Assembly (NCBI GenBank): GCA_902489675.1
Contig: CABUAP010000062.1
Span: 1-7,384, forward strand
From: an uncultured Azospirillum sp.
Lineage (GTDB): Bacteria; Pseudomonadota; Alphaproteobacteria; RF32; CAG-239
Length of the DNA stretch: 7,384 nucleotides
Reading direction: 5' to 3'
The notes under the pieces were generated by a model. It was not told the DNA's origin. It searched no databases and saw nothing but the letters and a program-made list of their open reading frames with translations. Position numbers and translations under genes: made by a program. Below, piece after piece: positions 1 through 6,509 of this stretch. Position 1 is the first letter of the stretch. The number at the start of each line of letters is the position of its first letter.

Positions 1-1205
1 TTTGGGACAAGGTGTCGGGGAAAATTTATTGGCTGTCCAAGGCTGTTTCCGACAAGTTTTTAAAAGTAAGCGATAATCTTTTGAATATAAACGGCTTTTT
101 CCCTTGTCCAAAACCGATTTTTGCCACCCAGACCAACAACAGCATTATCCCGATGCCGGATTATTGCATGATCAGGGAAATGTTGAATGAGTTGAACGGG
201 ATTAATACCCGGATGAAACTGACGATGCAGGCTCTGAAAGTCAGCGGGGCCTATGACAACGCTTTTCCCGAATTGGCGGATATTTTGAGCAAGGATGTCA
301 CTTTGGTGGCGGTGAGCGATTTTGTGAAGCTGCGGGAAAACGGCGGTATCCGCGGCGTTGTCGATTTTGCGCCGATTGAACAATATGTGACGGCGCTGGA
401 ACAGTTGGCCGTGCGGCGGCAGGATGTGATTGCCAGCATTTTTGATGTGACCGGCGTGAGTGATATTATGCGCGGTTCATCCGACGGCAGCGATACGGCA
501 ACCGCAGTGGTGAAGAAAACAAATTTCGGTACTTTGCGTAATCAGGATCGGCAGAATGATATGCAGCGTTTTATCCGTGATTTGCTGCGGATTAAGGCGG
601 AGATCATCTGCGAGATGTTTGATCCCGAACGATTGGCCGGTTTTTTGGATGAGAGCAAAAGACAGGATGAGGCGCTGGTAGCTGCTGCAGTTAATATTCT
701 TAAAACGGAGAAATTGCGGGGAATGCTTTTCAGCGTGGAAACCGATGCCGTGTTTAACCGAGAAGAGGAAAGTAATAAGGTGATCAATGCCGTTAGGACA
801 ATCAATGATATGATAACGGTTGCCTTATCTACGGTTACCCAGCAGCCGCTTTTGCTCCCGCTTTACAAAATCATGATTGATTCTGTAGTGGATACTCTTC
901 CGCGCGGCCGGGTGTTTGAAAATGTGCTGGAAAAAGTTTTTGCCGATGTAACGGCTTTTCTTGATCAGCAACAGAAAGCCCAACAGCTTGAACAGCAACG
1001 TCAGCAACAGGCGGTACAACAGCCGCAGCAAAATCCGATGCTGGAACTTGAAAGACAGAAAAATGCGCTGAAGGCAAAAGAGCTGGAGATTAAGGAAAAA
1101 ATTGAGCAACAGCGGATTGATCTTGAAAACCGCCAGTTGGAAGCAGAAACCGCCGTTAAGGTGAAAAAGCTTGATCTGGAGGCTCAAGGGGAGGTGAAAA
1201 GGTGA
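1..1205 (+). CDS. Portal protein, P22-like podovirus type (5' truncated)
   Basis: Portal proteins form the dodecameric ring at one capsid vertex through which DNA is packaged and to which the tail attaches. The frame is open to the left window edge (W-D-K precede the GTG at 12), so this is the C-terminal part of a longer protein and that GTG is not the true start. Numbered from GTG 12 there are 397 residues. Recognisable portal-family blocks are NGFFPCPKPIF (27-37), IIPMPDY (45-51), ALKVSGAYD (74-82), DVTGVSDIMRGSSD (145-158) followed by a TAT stretch, and NFGTLRNQDRQNDMQRF (171-187). The last roughly 80 residues are Gln-rich, then Lys/Glu-rich, and should form a helical or coiled-coil tail. 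The family match is from memory of related podovirus portals and is strong. The stop codon overlaps the next start by four bases (GTGA), suggesting translational coupling. Confidence 0.9.
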   Translation, partial: WDKVSGKIYWLSKAVSDKFLKVSDNLLNINGFFPCPKPIFATQTNNSIIPMPDYCMIREMLNELNGINTRMKLTMQALKVSGAYDNAFPELADILSKDVTLVAVSDFVKLRENGGIRGVVDFAPIEQYVTALEQLAVRRQDVIASIFDVTGVSDIMRGSSDGSDTATAVVKKTNFGTLRNQDRQNDMQRFIRDLLRIKAEIICEMFDPERLAGFLDESKRQDEALVAAAVNILKTEKLRGMLFSVETDAVFNREEESNKVINAVRTINDMITVALSTVTQQPLLLPLYKIMIDSVVDTLPRGRVFENVLEKVFADVTAFLDQQQKAQQLEQQRQQQAVQQPQQNPMLELERQKNALKAKELEIKEKIEQQRIDLENRQLEAETAVKVKKLDLEAQGEVKR

Positions 1206-1438
1206 GCTATTTTAACCGGCAATGGACGGAAGAAATTGTGCTTCCCGATGGATCGACGGCATCCTGCCAGCAGGATGTCGATCGTTTTTTAAAGGAAAAT
1301 CAGCTTGCTTTGGCAGGAGATTATTCGGACGAATTCCGTAAAAAGGTGCGTCTTGATAATGAGCGGACTGAGCGCAGAGAACTCTGGGCTGAGTTTATTC
1401 GTAATTATAAAAGGAGTATATGGTATGCAAAAAAGTGA
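1202..1438 (+). CDS. Small basic/charged phage protein, function unknown
   Basis: A 78-residue protein that I do not recognise. The GTG start overlaps the portal stop by four bases and has a strong Shine-Dalgarno, AAGGGGAGG at 1186-1194, seven bases upstream, which supports translation. The N-terminal half (EEIVLPDGSTASCQQDV) looks like a short beta-containing segment. The C-terminal half (about 44-78) is rich in Arg, Lys and Glu and should be helical, ending in a basic aromatic tail (NYKRSIWYAKK). There is no signal peptide or membrane segment. Its 3' end overlaps the following gene by 14 bases. Its place between portal and scaffold/capsid genes suggests a minor head or assembly role, but this is inference from position only. 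Confidence 0.7.
   Translation: MSYFNRQWTEEIVLPDGSTASCQQDVDRFLKENQLALAGDYSDEFRKKVRLDNERTERRELWAEFIRNYKRSIWYAKK
1411..1416 (+). promoter_or_regulatory. Shine-Dalgarno deciding the start at 1425
   Basis: AAGGAG lies eight bases before ATG 1425. It selects that start over an in-frame TTG at 1305, which would overlap most of the previous gene, and over the out-of-frame ATG at 1420. Confidence 0.75.
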
Positions 1439-2111
1439 AACCAGACGGTTCCTGGAGGAACAGTTTGACAAATATGAGAGATCAAAGTCGGAACGAAAAG
1501 CTGATGCTTTTGTTTCGGAATTGAGCGGAGAAGGGGAGCCGGTGGACGAATATCTGCAGGCTCCCGCTTCTTATGGCGGTGAGTGGGGTGAAATTTTCAA
1601 AAGCGTTCCCTTGGAAATGCGGCGTTTTCTGCATGAACGGGAAGCAAAAATTGCGAAAATTTTTGACCTGCTCAGAGATGAACTGCAGACAAAGCGTTTT
1701 CTGGATGAGGAATTTTCAAGCAAAGGTTGTCGTCACGGATTTAAATCGGCAAAAGATTGGATTGAAAAACTGATTTTTGCCGAGGAAATGATGGAAGCAC
1801 ATCCGCGGGATACGCTTTGCTATTTGGCCAGAGCTTATGGCGTTGATCGGGATTTTCCGGTCAGAGCCGAGCGGTCGACAGATGTCTGCGAAATGAAAAT
1901 AGACCTTTTGGGGGAGGAGCTGCGTCGTTTGGAAGAGCGTTTTGACGAGAGAGAACGTCATTATGCCGCTGCGGCTGCTGCCGCTCAAGCTGCCAGAAAG
2001 GCTAAAGCCGCCGGTTTTTCACCGCGCGGGAGGGCTGCGGCTGCGGAAGACGAACGGGAAATGACAACCCGCCAGCTTCTGGAGAAGAAGTTTGCAGAAC
2101 TTGAAGATTAA
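1425..2111 (+). CDS. Putative scaffolding protein (charged, helical)
   Basis: A 228-residue, highly charged protein, predicted mostly helical, located between portal and major capsid genes where podoviruses usually encode the scaffold that directs procapsid assembly. The segment AHPRDTLCYLARAYGVD (125-141) resembles a dP-x-x-x-i-x-x-LA-x-x-YGVd motif that I recall from phage scaffold-like proteins. The helical motif T/M-R/K-R-F-L-E-E appears repeatedly: near 6-14, 65-72, 89-97, 166-173 and 215-223. A poly-alanine stretch (181-197) with interspersed Gln, Arg and Lys precedes a basic, disordered-looking linker and a charged C-terminus (LLEKKFAELED), the kind of helix-turn end that scaffolds use to contact capsid protein. 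No catalytic motif of a capsid protease was seen. The scaffold role is inferred from position, composition and the weak motif; a minor head protein is the main alternative. Confidence 0.6.
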   Translation: MQKSETRRFLEEQFDKYERSKSERKADAFVSELSGEGEPVDEYLQAPASYGGEWGEIFKSVPLEMRRFLHEREAKIAKIFDLLRDELQTKRFLDEEFSSKGCRHGFKSAKDWIEKLIFAEEMMEAHPRDTLCYLARAYGVDRDFPVRAERSTDVCEMKIDLLGEELRRLEERFDERERHYAAAAAAAQAARKAKAAGFSPRGRAAAAEDEREMTTRQLLEKKFAELED

Positions 2112-2166
2112 ACAAATAATTATGTATCGAAAACGAAAAATCATTTTTTTATAAGGGAAAAATAAA

Positions 2167-3138
2167 ATGGCAAATGAAAATTATAATGAAATTTTTACAT
2201 CTACTTTGGAAAACCGCAGCGGTAAGATTGCCGATGCTGTTTCTAAGAACAATGCTCTTTTGAACCGTTTGCGCGAAAAAGGTCATAACCGACTGATTTA
2301 CGGTGGTTCCAAGATTTTGGAAGAACTGGAATACGGTCAGGGTGATATGAGCTGGTATTCGGGATATGATTCGATTGAATACACCCCCAAACAGCTGTTT
2401 ACCGCTGCCGAATACAGTTTGAAGCTGTGTGCGGTGCCGGTTGCCGTTTCCGGTGAGGATATGTTGAAGAACTCGGGCAAATATCAGATTATGGATTTGT
2501 TTGAAAAACGAATTGAAAATGCTCAGAAAACAATGAGCAACAAAATGTCCGAAGCCGTTTACGGCGACGGTACCGCTTCGAGCGGCAAGGCAATCGGCGG
2601 GTTGGCGCTGCTGGTGGCCGATGCGCCTGAAACCGGAACCGTCGGCGGCATTAACCGTGCAACCTCGGGTAATGAATTTTGGCGTAACCAGTCGGTTAGC
2701 GCTGATGCGGCTTTGACTTCGGAAACACTGCGTCCGGCAATGGATAAACTTTATCTTTCGCTGTGCCGCGGTTCCGATAAACCGGATCTGATCATTGCCG
2801 GCAATTCGATGTATTCCAAATTTGAGGAATCTTTGACGGCATTGCAGCGTTATTCCGATCCGAAAATGGCGGAAGCCGGTTTTTCTGCGTTGCGCTTTAA
2901 GGGAGCAGATGTGGTGTTTGACGGCGGTCAGGGCGGTAATTGTCCGGAAAACAAGATGTATTTCCTCAATACCAACTATATTTACCTGCGCAGCCACAAA
3001 GATCGCGATATGAAAGTGATCGGCGGCGAGCGTATGGCTGTTAATCAGGATGCAATTTACAAAATTGTCGGTTGGGCCGGTAATATGACCATGTCCAATG
3101 CGGCTCTGCAGGGTGTTTTGATTGATAAGAGCGAATAG
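2167..3138 (+). CDS. Major capsid protein (probable HK97 fold)
   Basis: A 323-residue protein that forms the icosahedral shell. It matches the capsid family that accompanies this portal type. Diagnostic stretches are EELEYGQGDMSWYSGYD (52-68), the central GTVGGINRATSGNEFWRNQ (157-175), the DLIIAGNSMYSKFEESL region (207-223) and the C-terminal beta-rich part ending in VGWAGNMTMSNAALQGVLI (301-319). There is no long N-terminal delta domain, consistent with a separate scaffold protein. The start is ATG 2167, with AAGGGA at 2153-2158 eight bases upstream. The 55-base leader (2112-2166) is very A/T-rich, which should keep the start unstructured and favour high expression; I saw no convincing promoter in it. 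A strong terminator follows the stop. Confidence 0.93.
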   Translation: MANENYNEIFTSTLENRSGKIADAVSKNNALLNRLREKGHNRLIYGGSKILEELEYGQGDMSWYSGYDSIEYTPKQLFTAAEYSLKLCAVPVAVSGEDMLKNSGKYQIMDLFEKRIENAQKTMSNKMSEAVYGDGTASSGKAIGGLALLVADAPETGTVGGINRATSGNEFWRNQSVSADAALTSETLRPAMDKLYLSLCRGSDKPDLIIAGNSMYSKFEESLTALQRYSDPKMAEAGFSALRFKGADVVFDGGQGGNCPENKMYFLNTNYIYLRSHKDRDMKVIGGERMAVNQDAIYKIVGWAGNMTMSNAALQGVLIDKSE

Positions 3139-3153
3139 TTCGGTTGTTGGATC

Positions 3154-3187
3154 AGAAAGTCCGGTTTTGCCGGACTTTCTTTTTTTT
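3154..3187 (+). terminator. Rho-independent terminator after the capsid gene
   Basis: A perfect 11-bp inverted repeat (AGAAAGTCCGG at 3154-3164 pairs with CCGGACTTTCT at 3170-3180) encloses a five-base loop (TTTTG) and is followed by seven more T residues. It starts 16 bases after the capsid stop. The reverse orientation lacks a T-run, so it acts on plus-strand transcription. It separates the portal-to-capsid block from the adaptor/tail block; read-through or a downstream promoter must supply the latter. Confidence 0.92.
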
Positions 3188-3227
3188 ATTGTGAATTTTT
3201 TTAGGCGGTTTCTGCCGTTTTTTATTG

Positions 3228-3233
3228 AAGGAG
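3228..3233 (+). promoter_or_regulatory. Shine-Dalgarno deciding the start at 3240
   Basis: AAGGAG lies six bases before ATG 3240. It sits between that ATG and an in-frame TTG at 3225, so the TTG cannot be the start served by this site. Confidence 0.8.
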
Positions 3234-3239
3234 AATAAC

Positions 3240-3815
3240 ATGGATTTTGCGATGTTTGAAAAAATAGCCAATAACAGCTGCAGCGAAGAAGGCGTTGCCG
3301 CCCGTTTTTATGACCGGGTGGTAAAAACCGGGGAAGTCGGAGAAAACGGGCTGCCTAAATTTAAGCTGGTTTGTTTTTGCGAAATCAGAATTAAAGATAA
3401 TATTTCGGAGGTGTATGATCAGCCGGCGGGAGAAGATAAAATTCGCCGTTTTCCTGCCGAATATGCCCGATATCAGCTGGAAAAAAAACAAGTGGTGGAC
3501 GGAACGCCGCTTGAACAGTTTGCTTTTTTGAACCGAGCCGAGGTGGAAACGCTCAAGGTACACGGCATTTTTACGGTAGAGGCTTTGGCCGCTGTTGAAG
3601 ATGACAAAGCGATTCAACTGGGATTGGCCGAAGAAAAACAGTTGGCGGAAAAGTTTTTGCAGCAGGCAAAAGATAATTTGTCTTTAAAACGCTGGCAGAA
3701 AAAAGAGGAAGAATATCTGGCAAAGATCAGATGTTTGGAAGAAGAAATTGCCGCTTTGAAGAAGGGGAAAGCTGCCGGCAGCGGGAAAATGAAAAAGGAA
3801 AGGGAGAAAAAATGA
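3240..3815 (+). CDS. Conserved phage head-region protein with HhH-like segment
   Basis: A 191-residue protein of a type I recall beside capsid genes in several proteobacterial phages, usually annotated as hypothetical. The N-terminal part (about 20-60) looks beta-rich (LPKFKLVCFCEIRIKD) and is followed by DKIRRFPAEYARYQ (66-79). The block GTPLEQFAFLNRAEVETLKV (88-107), then GIFTVEALAAVEDDKAIQLG (109-128), has the rhythm of a helix-hairpin-helix-like fold. Residues 150-176 form a likely coiled coil (EEEYLAKIRCLEEEIAALKK), and the tail is Lys-rich and disordered-looking. No enzymatic residues were identified. A role in capsid decoration, DNA contact or head completion is possible but unproven. 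It is the first gene after the terminator and overlaps the next gene by four bases (ATGA). Confidence 0.8.
   Translation: MDFAMFEKIANNSCSEEGVAARFYDRVVKTGEVGENGLPKFKLVCFCEIRIKDNISEVYDQPAGEDKIRRFPAEYARYQLEKKQVVDGTPLEQFAFLNRAEVETLKVHGIFTVEALAAVEDDKAIQLGLAEEKQLAEKFLQQAKDNLSLKRWQKKEEEYLAKIRCLEEEIAALKKGKAAGSGKMKKEREKK
3801..3806 (+). promoter_or_regulatory. Shine-Dalgarno deciding the start at 3812
   Basis: AGGGAG lies five bases before ATG 3812. It supports that start rather than an in-frame TTG at 3731, which would overlap the upstream gene by 85 bases. Confidence 0.75.
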
Positions 3816-4525
3816 AAAATATATTGCAGATTTGTCAGGATGTGGCTGCGGTTGTTTGCGTACAGGCACCGACAACTTTGTTTGGCAGCAACGGGCAAAA
3901 CGAAAAGATTTTTTTGAGTGTGGCTAATGATGCTTTGAACGGTTTGCTGCGTTACGGCGATTGGCAGGAACTGACTAAAGACGGTGTGCTGAGAACGGTG
4001 GAGGGAAAAAGCGATTATCCGATTGCTTTGTTTTGTCCTGATTTTTATCAATTGCTGAATAATACGGTTTATATTCGCGACGGTGCGGAAAAAGTGATTG
4101 GCGCGGTTACGCCGGAGCAGTGGCAGCGGGAAAAATATTTTCATGATACAACCGGCGATATTAAGTTCAAAATTCAGAACTCGATGTTTCGTTTTCTGAC
4201 ACCGCCGCCGGGAGATATTAAAATCGTATTTCAATATCGTTCAGCAGTGATTGCTTATGACGGGCAAATGTTTTCCGAAAAGACGGAATTGAGCGCGGAT
4301 ACGGATATTCCCGTTTTTGACGAATATTTGGTCAAACTGGCAATCCGCTGGCGTTTGCAGGCAAGAAACGGGCATAGTTACGAAGAAGAATATGCGGAAT
4401 ATGAAAAAGAATGTCGTAAACGCTTTGGTGCCTCACTGGCGACAAAAGACATTAATCTGTCTGGCTGCGGATTTTCGGAAAAATTTGATGCAGGAGTGAT
4501 TATTCATGGCAAATCAGACAATTAA
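3812..4525 (+). CDS. Head-tail adaptor, P22 gp4-like
   Basis: A 237-residue protein resembling the family that binds under the portal ring and begins tail assembly in P22-like phages (tail accessory factor gp4 and relatives). Recognisable features are the N-terminal helix ILQICQDVAAVV (4-15), the block FLSVANDALNGLLRYGDWQEL (34-54), the beta segment with TVEGKSDYPI and a proline-bounded PDFYQLLNNTVY (76-87), the motif AVTPEQWQREK (98-108), and the C-terminal FDEYLVKLAIRWRLQARNGHSYEE region (169-192). These match the order seen in relatives, where the C-terminal helical part packs on the portal. There is no signal peptide or membrane helix. It is coupled to the preceding gene by an ATGA overlap and overlaps the following gene by 20 bases. 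Family assignment is from remembered sequence patterns. Confidence 0.8.
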   Translation: MKNILQICQDVAAVVCVQAPTTLFGSNGQNEKIFLSVANDALNGLLRYGDWQELTKDGVLRTVEGKSDYPIALFCPDFYQLLNNTVYIRDGAEKVIGAVTPEQWQREKYFHDTTGDIKFKIQNSMFRFLTPPPGDIKIVFQYRSAVIAYDGQMFSEKTELSADTDIPVFDEYLVKLAIRWRLQARNGHSYEEEYAEYEKECRKRFGASLATKDINLSGCGFSEKFDAGVIIHGKSDN

Positions 4526-6077
4526 TCGCGGAAGCCGCTCTTATAACTATACTCTTCCGGCACCGACCGGCGGGCTTAATGTTCGTGACGGGCTGGATAC
4601 GATGAATGAAACAGATGCGACGGTTATGGATAATTATTATCCGTCGGAAACCAAGGTTTGCCTGCGCGGCGGATATCGTGCTTATGCCTTGAATGATGAA
4701 AAAGTCAAGATTGAAACCCTGATGGAATTTCGTCATGCGGAAGGCGATCGATTGTTTGCCTGCGGCAGCGGCAAAATATGGGATATTTCCACGCCGTCTG
4801 CTATTAAAGAAGTCTGCTCCGGTTATCAATACAATAACTGGCAATATGCGCAGTTTAAAGAACGTATTTTGGCCTGCAACGGTTATGACAAGCCTTTGAG
4901 TTGGCAAAAAAGCGAAGAAGGGACATGGGAATGGAAAGAGGCTGAATTTACCGGCAGCGGTCTTAATCCGCAAAAATTGATTAATGTCGCGATGTCCAAG
5001 CAGCGGTTGTTTTTTGTTGAACATAATTCGTTGAAATGCTGGTATTCGGAAAATGCCGGTGAGGTACAGGGCACGCTTATGGAATTTGATCTGTCTGCAT
5101 TGGTGACGCGCGGCGGATGTCTGCAAGCTGTTGCTTGCTGGACACAAGACGGCGGGCAGGGGATTGACGATTTGACTTTGTTTATCACTTCGGAAGGAGA
5201 AGTTTTGGTTTATGCCGGATCTGATCCGAGCCGTGCGGATGATTGGAGCCTGAAAGGGAAGTATTATGTCAGCCGCCCGATCGGTTATCGCTGTGTCATG
5301 CAATATCAGGGCGACGTTGTGATGATTTCCGAGGACGGATACATTCCTTTGTCACAGGTGATGCCGCTGGCGCAGGGAGGTACGGCCGGGCAGGCTTACA
5401 GTGATAAAATCCGCGGTTTGGTGCTTGAAAGAGTGCGGGATAATAAAAATCTGCCCGGATGGCAGGGAATTATTTATCCACGCGGCGGTTATGCTCTGTT
5501 TAATGTGCCGGTCAGAAAACAGTTTGAACAGCACGTGATTAACCTTAGTTCCGGGGCCTGGTGCCGTTTTACCAATATTTTGTCTTTATGCTGGGGGATG
5601 CTTGCGGGACGGCTTTATTTTGGTTCTCAAACCGGTGTTTATCTGTTTGATGAAGGGTATTCAGACAACGGGCTGCATATTATGGGGAATATTCATCAGG
5701 CTTATTCCGATTTTGGCAGCGGTAACTTAAAGAAAGTACAGATGATTAATCCGCGAACCAAAAGCTCAACTCGTTTTGCGCTTAATATTTACGTTGACAC
5801 GGATTTTGACGATAAAGAACAGGCGTATGAGGAAAATATCGGCAATACCGGACTGACAAAATGGGCCGGCGGCGGGAATATTACCAAATGGAGCTGCCTG
5901 AAAAATCCGAAAGGCACCAAATGGGCAACGCTCAAAGGAGCTGTTTATAATCAGTGGATTTGCTGTAGTGCCAGCGGGTTTAAATGTTCGGTCGTATTTA
6001 AGACCAAAACCCGCGGTAATCTGATTGAATGGCATAATACGGGGGTGCGATATGAACAAGGCAGCGGAATTTTGTAA
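4506..6077 (+). CDS. Tail accessory / packaged-DNA stabilisation protein, P22 gp10-like
   Basis: A 523-residue, beta-rich protein. Relatives of P22 gp10 sit below the adaptor, stabilise packaged DNA and receive the tail needle or spikes. Matching blocks are APTGGLNVRDGLDTMNETDA (19-38), NYYPSETKVCLRGGY (43-57), KQRLFFVEHNSLKCWY (165-180), CWTQDGGQGIDDLTLFITSE (211-230), GEVLVYAGSDPS (231-242), RPIGYRCVMQYQGDVVMIS (257-275) and LSSGAWCRF (347-355), followed by RLYFGSQTGVYLFDEG (369-384). The repeated short strands suggest a propeller-like body. The C-terminal region has three TKW triplets (451-473) and ends YEQGSGIL, as in relatives. AGGAG at 4492-4496, nine bases upstream, supports ATG 4506. 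The gene overlaps the adaptor gene by 20 bases and the GNAT frame by 26 bases. Confidence 0.85.
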   Translation: MANQTINRGSRSYNYTLPAPTGGLNVRDGLDTMNETDATVMDNYYPSETKVCLRGGYRAYALNDEKVKIETLMEFRHAEGDRLFACGSGKIWDISTPSAIKEVCSGYQYNNWQYAQFKERILACNGYDKPLSWQKSEEGTWEWKEAEFTGSGLNPQKLINVAMSKQRLFFVEHNSLKCWYSENAGEVQGTLMEFDLSALVTRGGCLQAVACWTQDGGQGIDDLTLFITSEGEVLVYAGSDPSRADDWSLKGKYYVSRPIGYRCVMQYQGDVVMISEDGYIPLSQVMPLAQGGTAGQAYSDKIRGLVLERVRDNKNLPGWQGIIYPRGGYALFNVPVRKQFEQHVINLSSGAWCRFTNILSLCWGMLAGRLYFGSQTGVYLFDEGYSDNGLHIMGNIHQAYSDFGSGNLKKVQMINPRTKSSTRFALNIYVDTDFDDKEQAYEENIGNTGLTKWAGGGNITKWSCLKNPKGTKWATLKGAVYNQWICCSASGFKCSVVFKTKTRGNLIEWHNTGVRYEQGSGIL

Positions 6078-6501
6078 GCTTGTGATTGATGATGACGGGC
6101 GGATCGGCTCTTTTTTGTGCCGGGAACTGGAGATTGGAGTTCCGGTTGAGAGGATAGCCGGCAGTTTTGGTTTTTTGATCAAGGATAAAATAGCCGGCGG
6201 CGTTTTGTTTTCTGACCTGCGTCCGGGATGTGATGTTTGGATCAGCATTTATGCAAATGACAAACGGTGGTGTTGCCGCCGTATTTTGCGAATGATTTTC
6301 GGTATTGCGTTTGAACTTTGGGGGTGTCGGCGGATAAACGCTTTAGTGGACACCGATAACGAGCAATCTCTTCGGCTGGCGGCCGGAGTTGGTTTTTGTT
6401 ATGAAGGAAAAATGCGAAAATATCGGGAAAACGGCCGGGATGTTTATGTTCTCGGTATGTTAAAAAATGAATGTAAATTTTTAAAAAAAAGGAGAAAAAA
6501 T
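6052..6501 (+). CDS. GNAT-family acetyltransferase-like protein, no stop of its own
   Basis: Residues 1-150 of a frame that does not stop. The sequence fits the small GNAT-like proteins encoded beside tail genes in related phages: a strand (SFGFLIKDKIAGGVLF, 38-53), a second strand (DVWISIYA, 61-68), a basic helix (RWCCRRILRMIFGIAFEL, 72-89), GCRRINALVDTDNEQSLRLA (91-110) with the typical strand-then-N-x-x-S-x-R helix, and GFCYEGKMRKY (114-124). The end, VLGMLKNECKFL (133-144), resembles the usual C-terminus of these proteins. GNAT enzymes move an acyl group from acyl-CoA to an amine; the substrate here is unknown. The acetyl-CoA loop (normally R/Q-x-x-G-x-G/A) lacks its glycines. The start ATG 6052 has a G-rich run (6041-6045) upstream. 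I see no stop before the tail protein, so these residues are joined in frame to it. Cysteine content is high (8 of 150). Confidence 0.78.
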
Positions 6502-6509
6502 ATGTCTAA
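6462..6509 (+). other. A-rich in-frame junction between GNAT and tail frames
   Basis: The junction carries runs of A6 (6462-6467), T5 (6478-6482) and A8 (6483-6490). In the GNAT frame it reads Leu-Lys-Lys-Arg-Arg-Lys-Asn-Met with no stop. Two heptamers of the bacterial minus-one slippage type are present in phase: T-TTA-AAA (6480-6486) and A-AAA-AAA (6483-6489). A minus-one shift, or a ninth A in the run, leads to TAA at 6507-6509, giving a stand-alone GNAT that would overlap the tail start by eight bases. Confidence 0.6.
6487..6494 (+). promoter_or_regulatory. Strong Shine-Dalgarno for the tail protein start at 6502
   Basis: AAAAGGAG is followed by seven A/T bases and ATG 6502. It is a near-ideal site within the continuous GNAT-tail frame, so the tail protein is very probably initiated here independently of the upstream frame. 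Confidence 0.85.

Noticed and set aside
1961..2015. Alanine codon run (GCN repeats) in the putative scaffold as a microsatellite
   Set aside because: The codons vary (GCC, GCT, GCG) without a regular DNA unit, so this reflects protein composition rather than a tandem repeat.
2112..2166. Possible promoter or AT-only hairpin in the leader of the capsid gene
   Set aside because: A TTATAA-like element near 2148 has no matching -35 box at proper spacing, and the A5/T5 pairing is too unstable to count.
2149..2997. Long minus-strand open frame (282 codons) opposite the capsid gene
   Set aside because: It lies almost wholly antisense to a confidently recognised capsid protein, has low-complexity translated composition (many His, Phe, Arg) and no family resemblance; it is a shadow of the codon pattern.
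3203..3223. Possible second hairpin followed by T residues upstream of the gene at 3240
   Set aside because: The stem has only about three G-C pairs with several G-T wobbles, so it is too weak to call a terminator; the T-run may be chance in an A/T-rich leader.
3614..4234. Minus-strand open frame (206 codons) opposite the 191-residue and adaptor genes
   Set aside because: It spans the junction of two supported plus-strand genes, and its translation shows no plausible domain.
4500..5303. Minus-strand open frame (267 codons) opposite the gp10-like gene
   Set aside because: Antisense shadow of a well-supported gene with no recognisable protein features.
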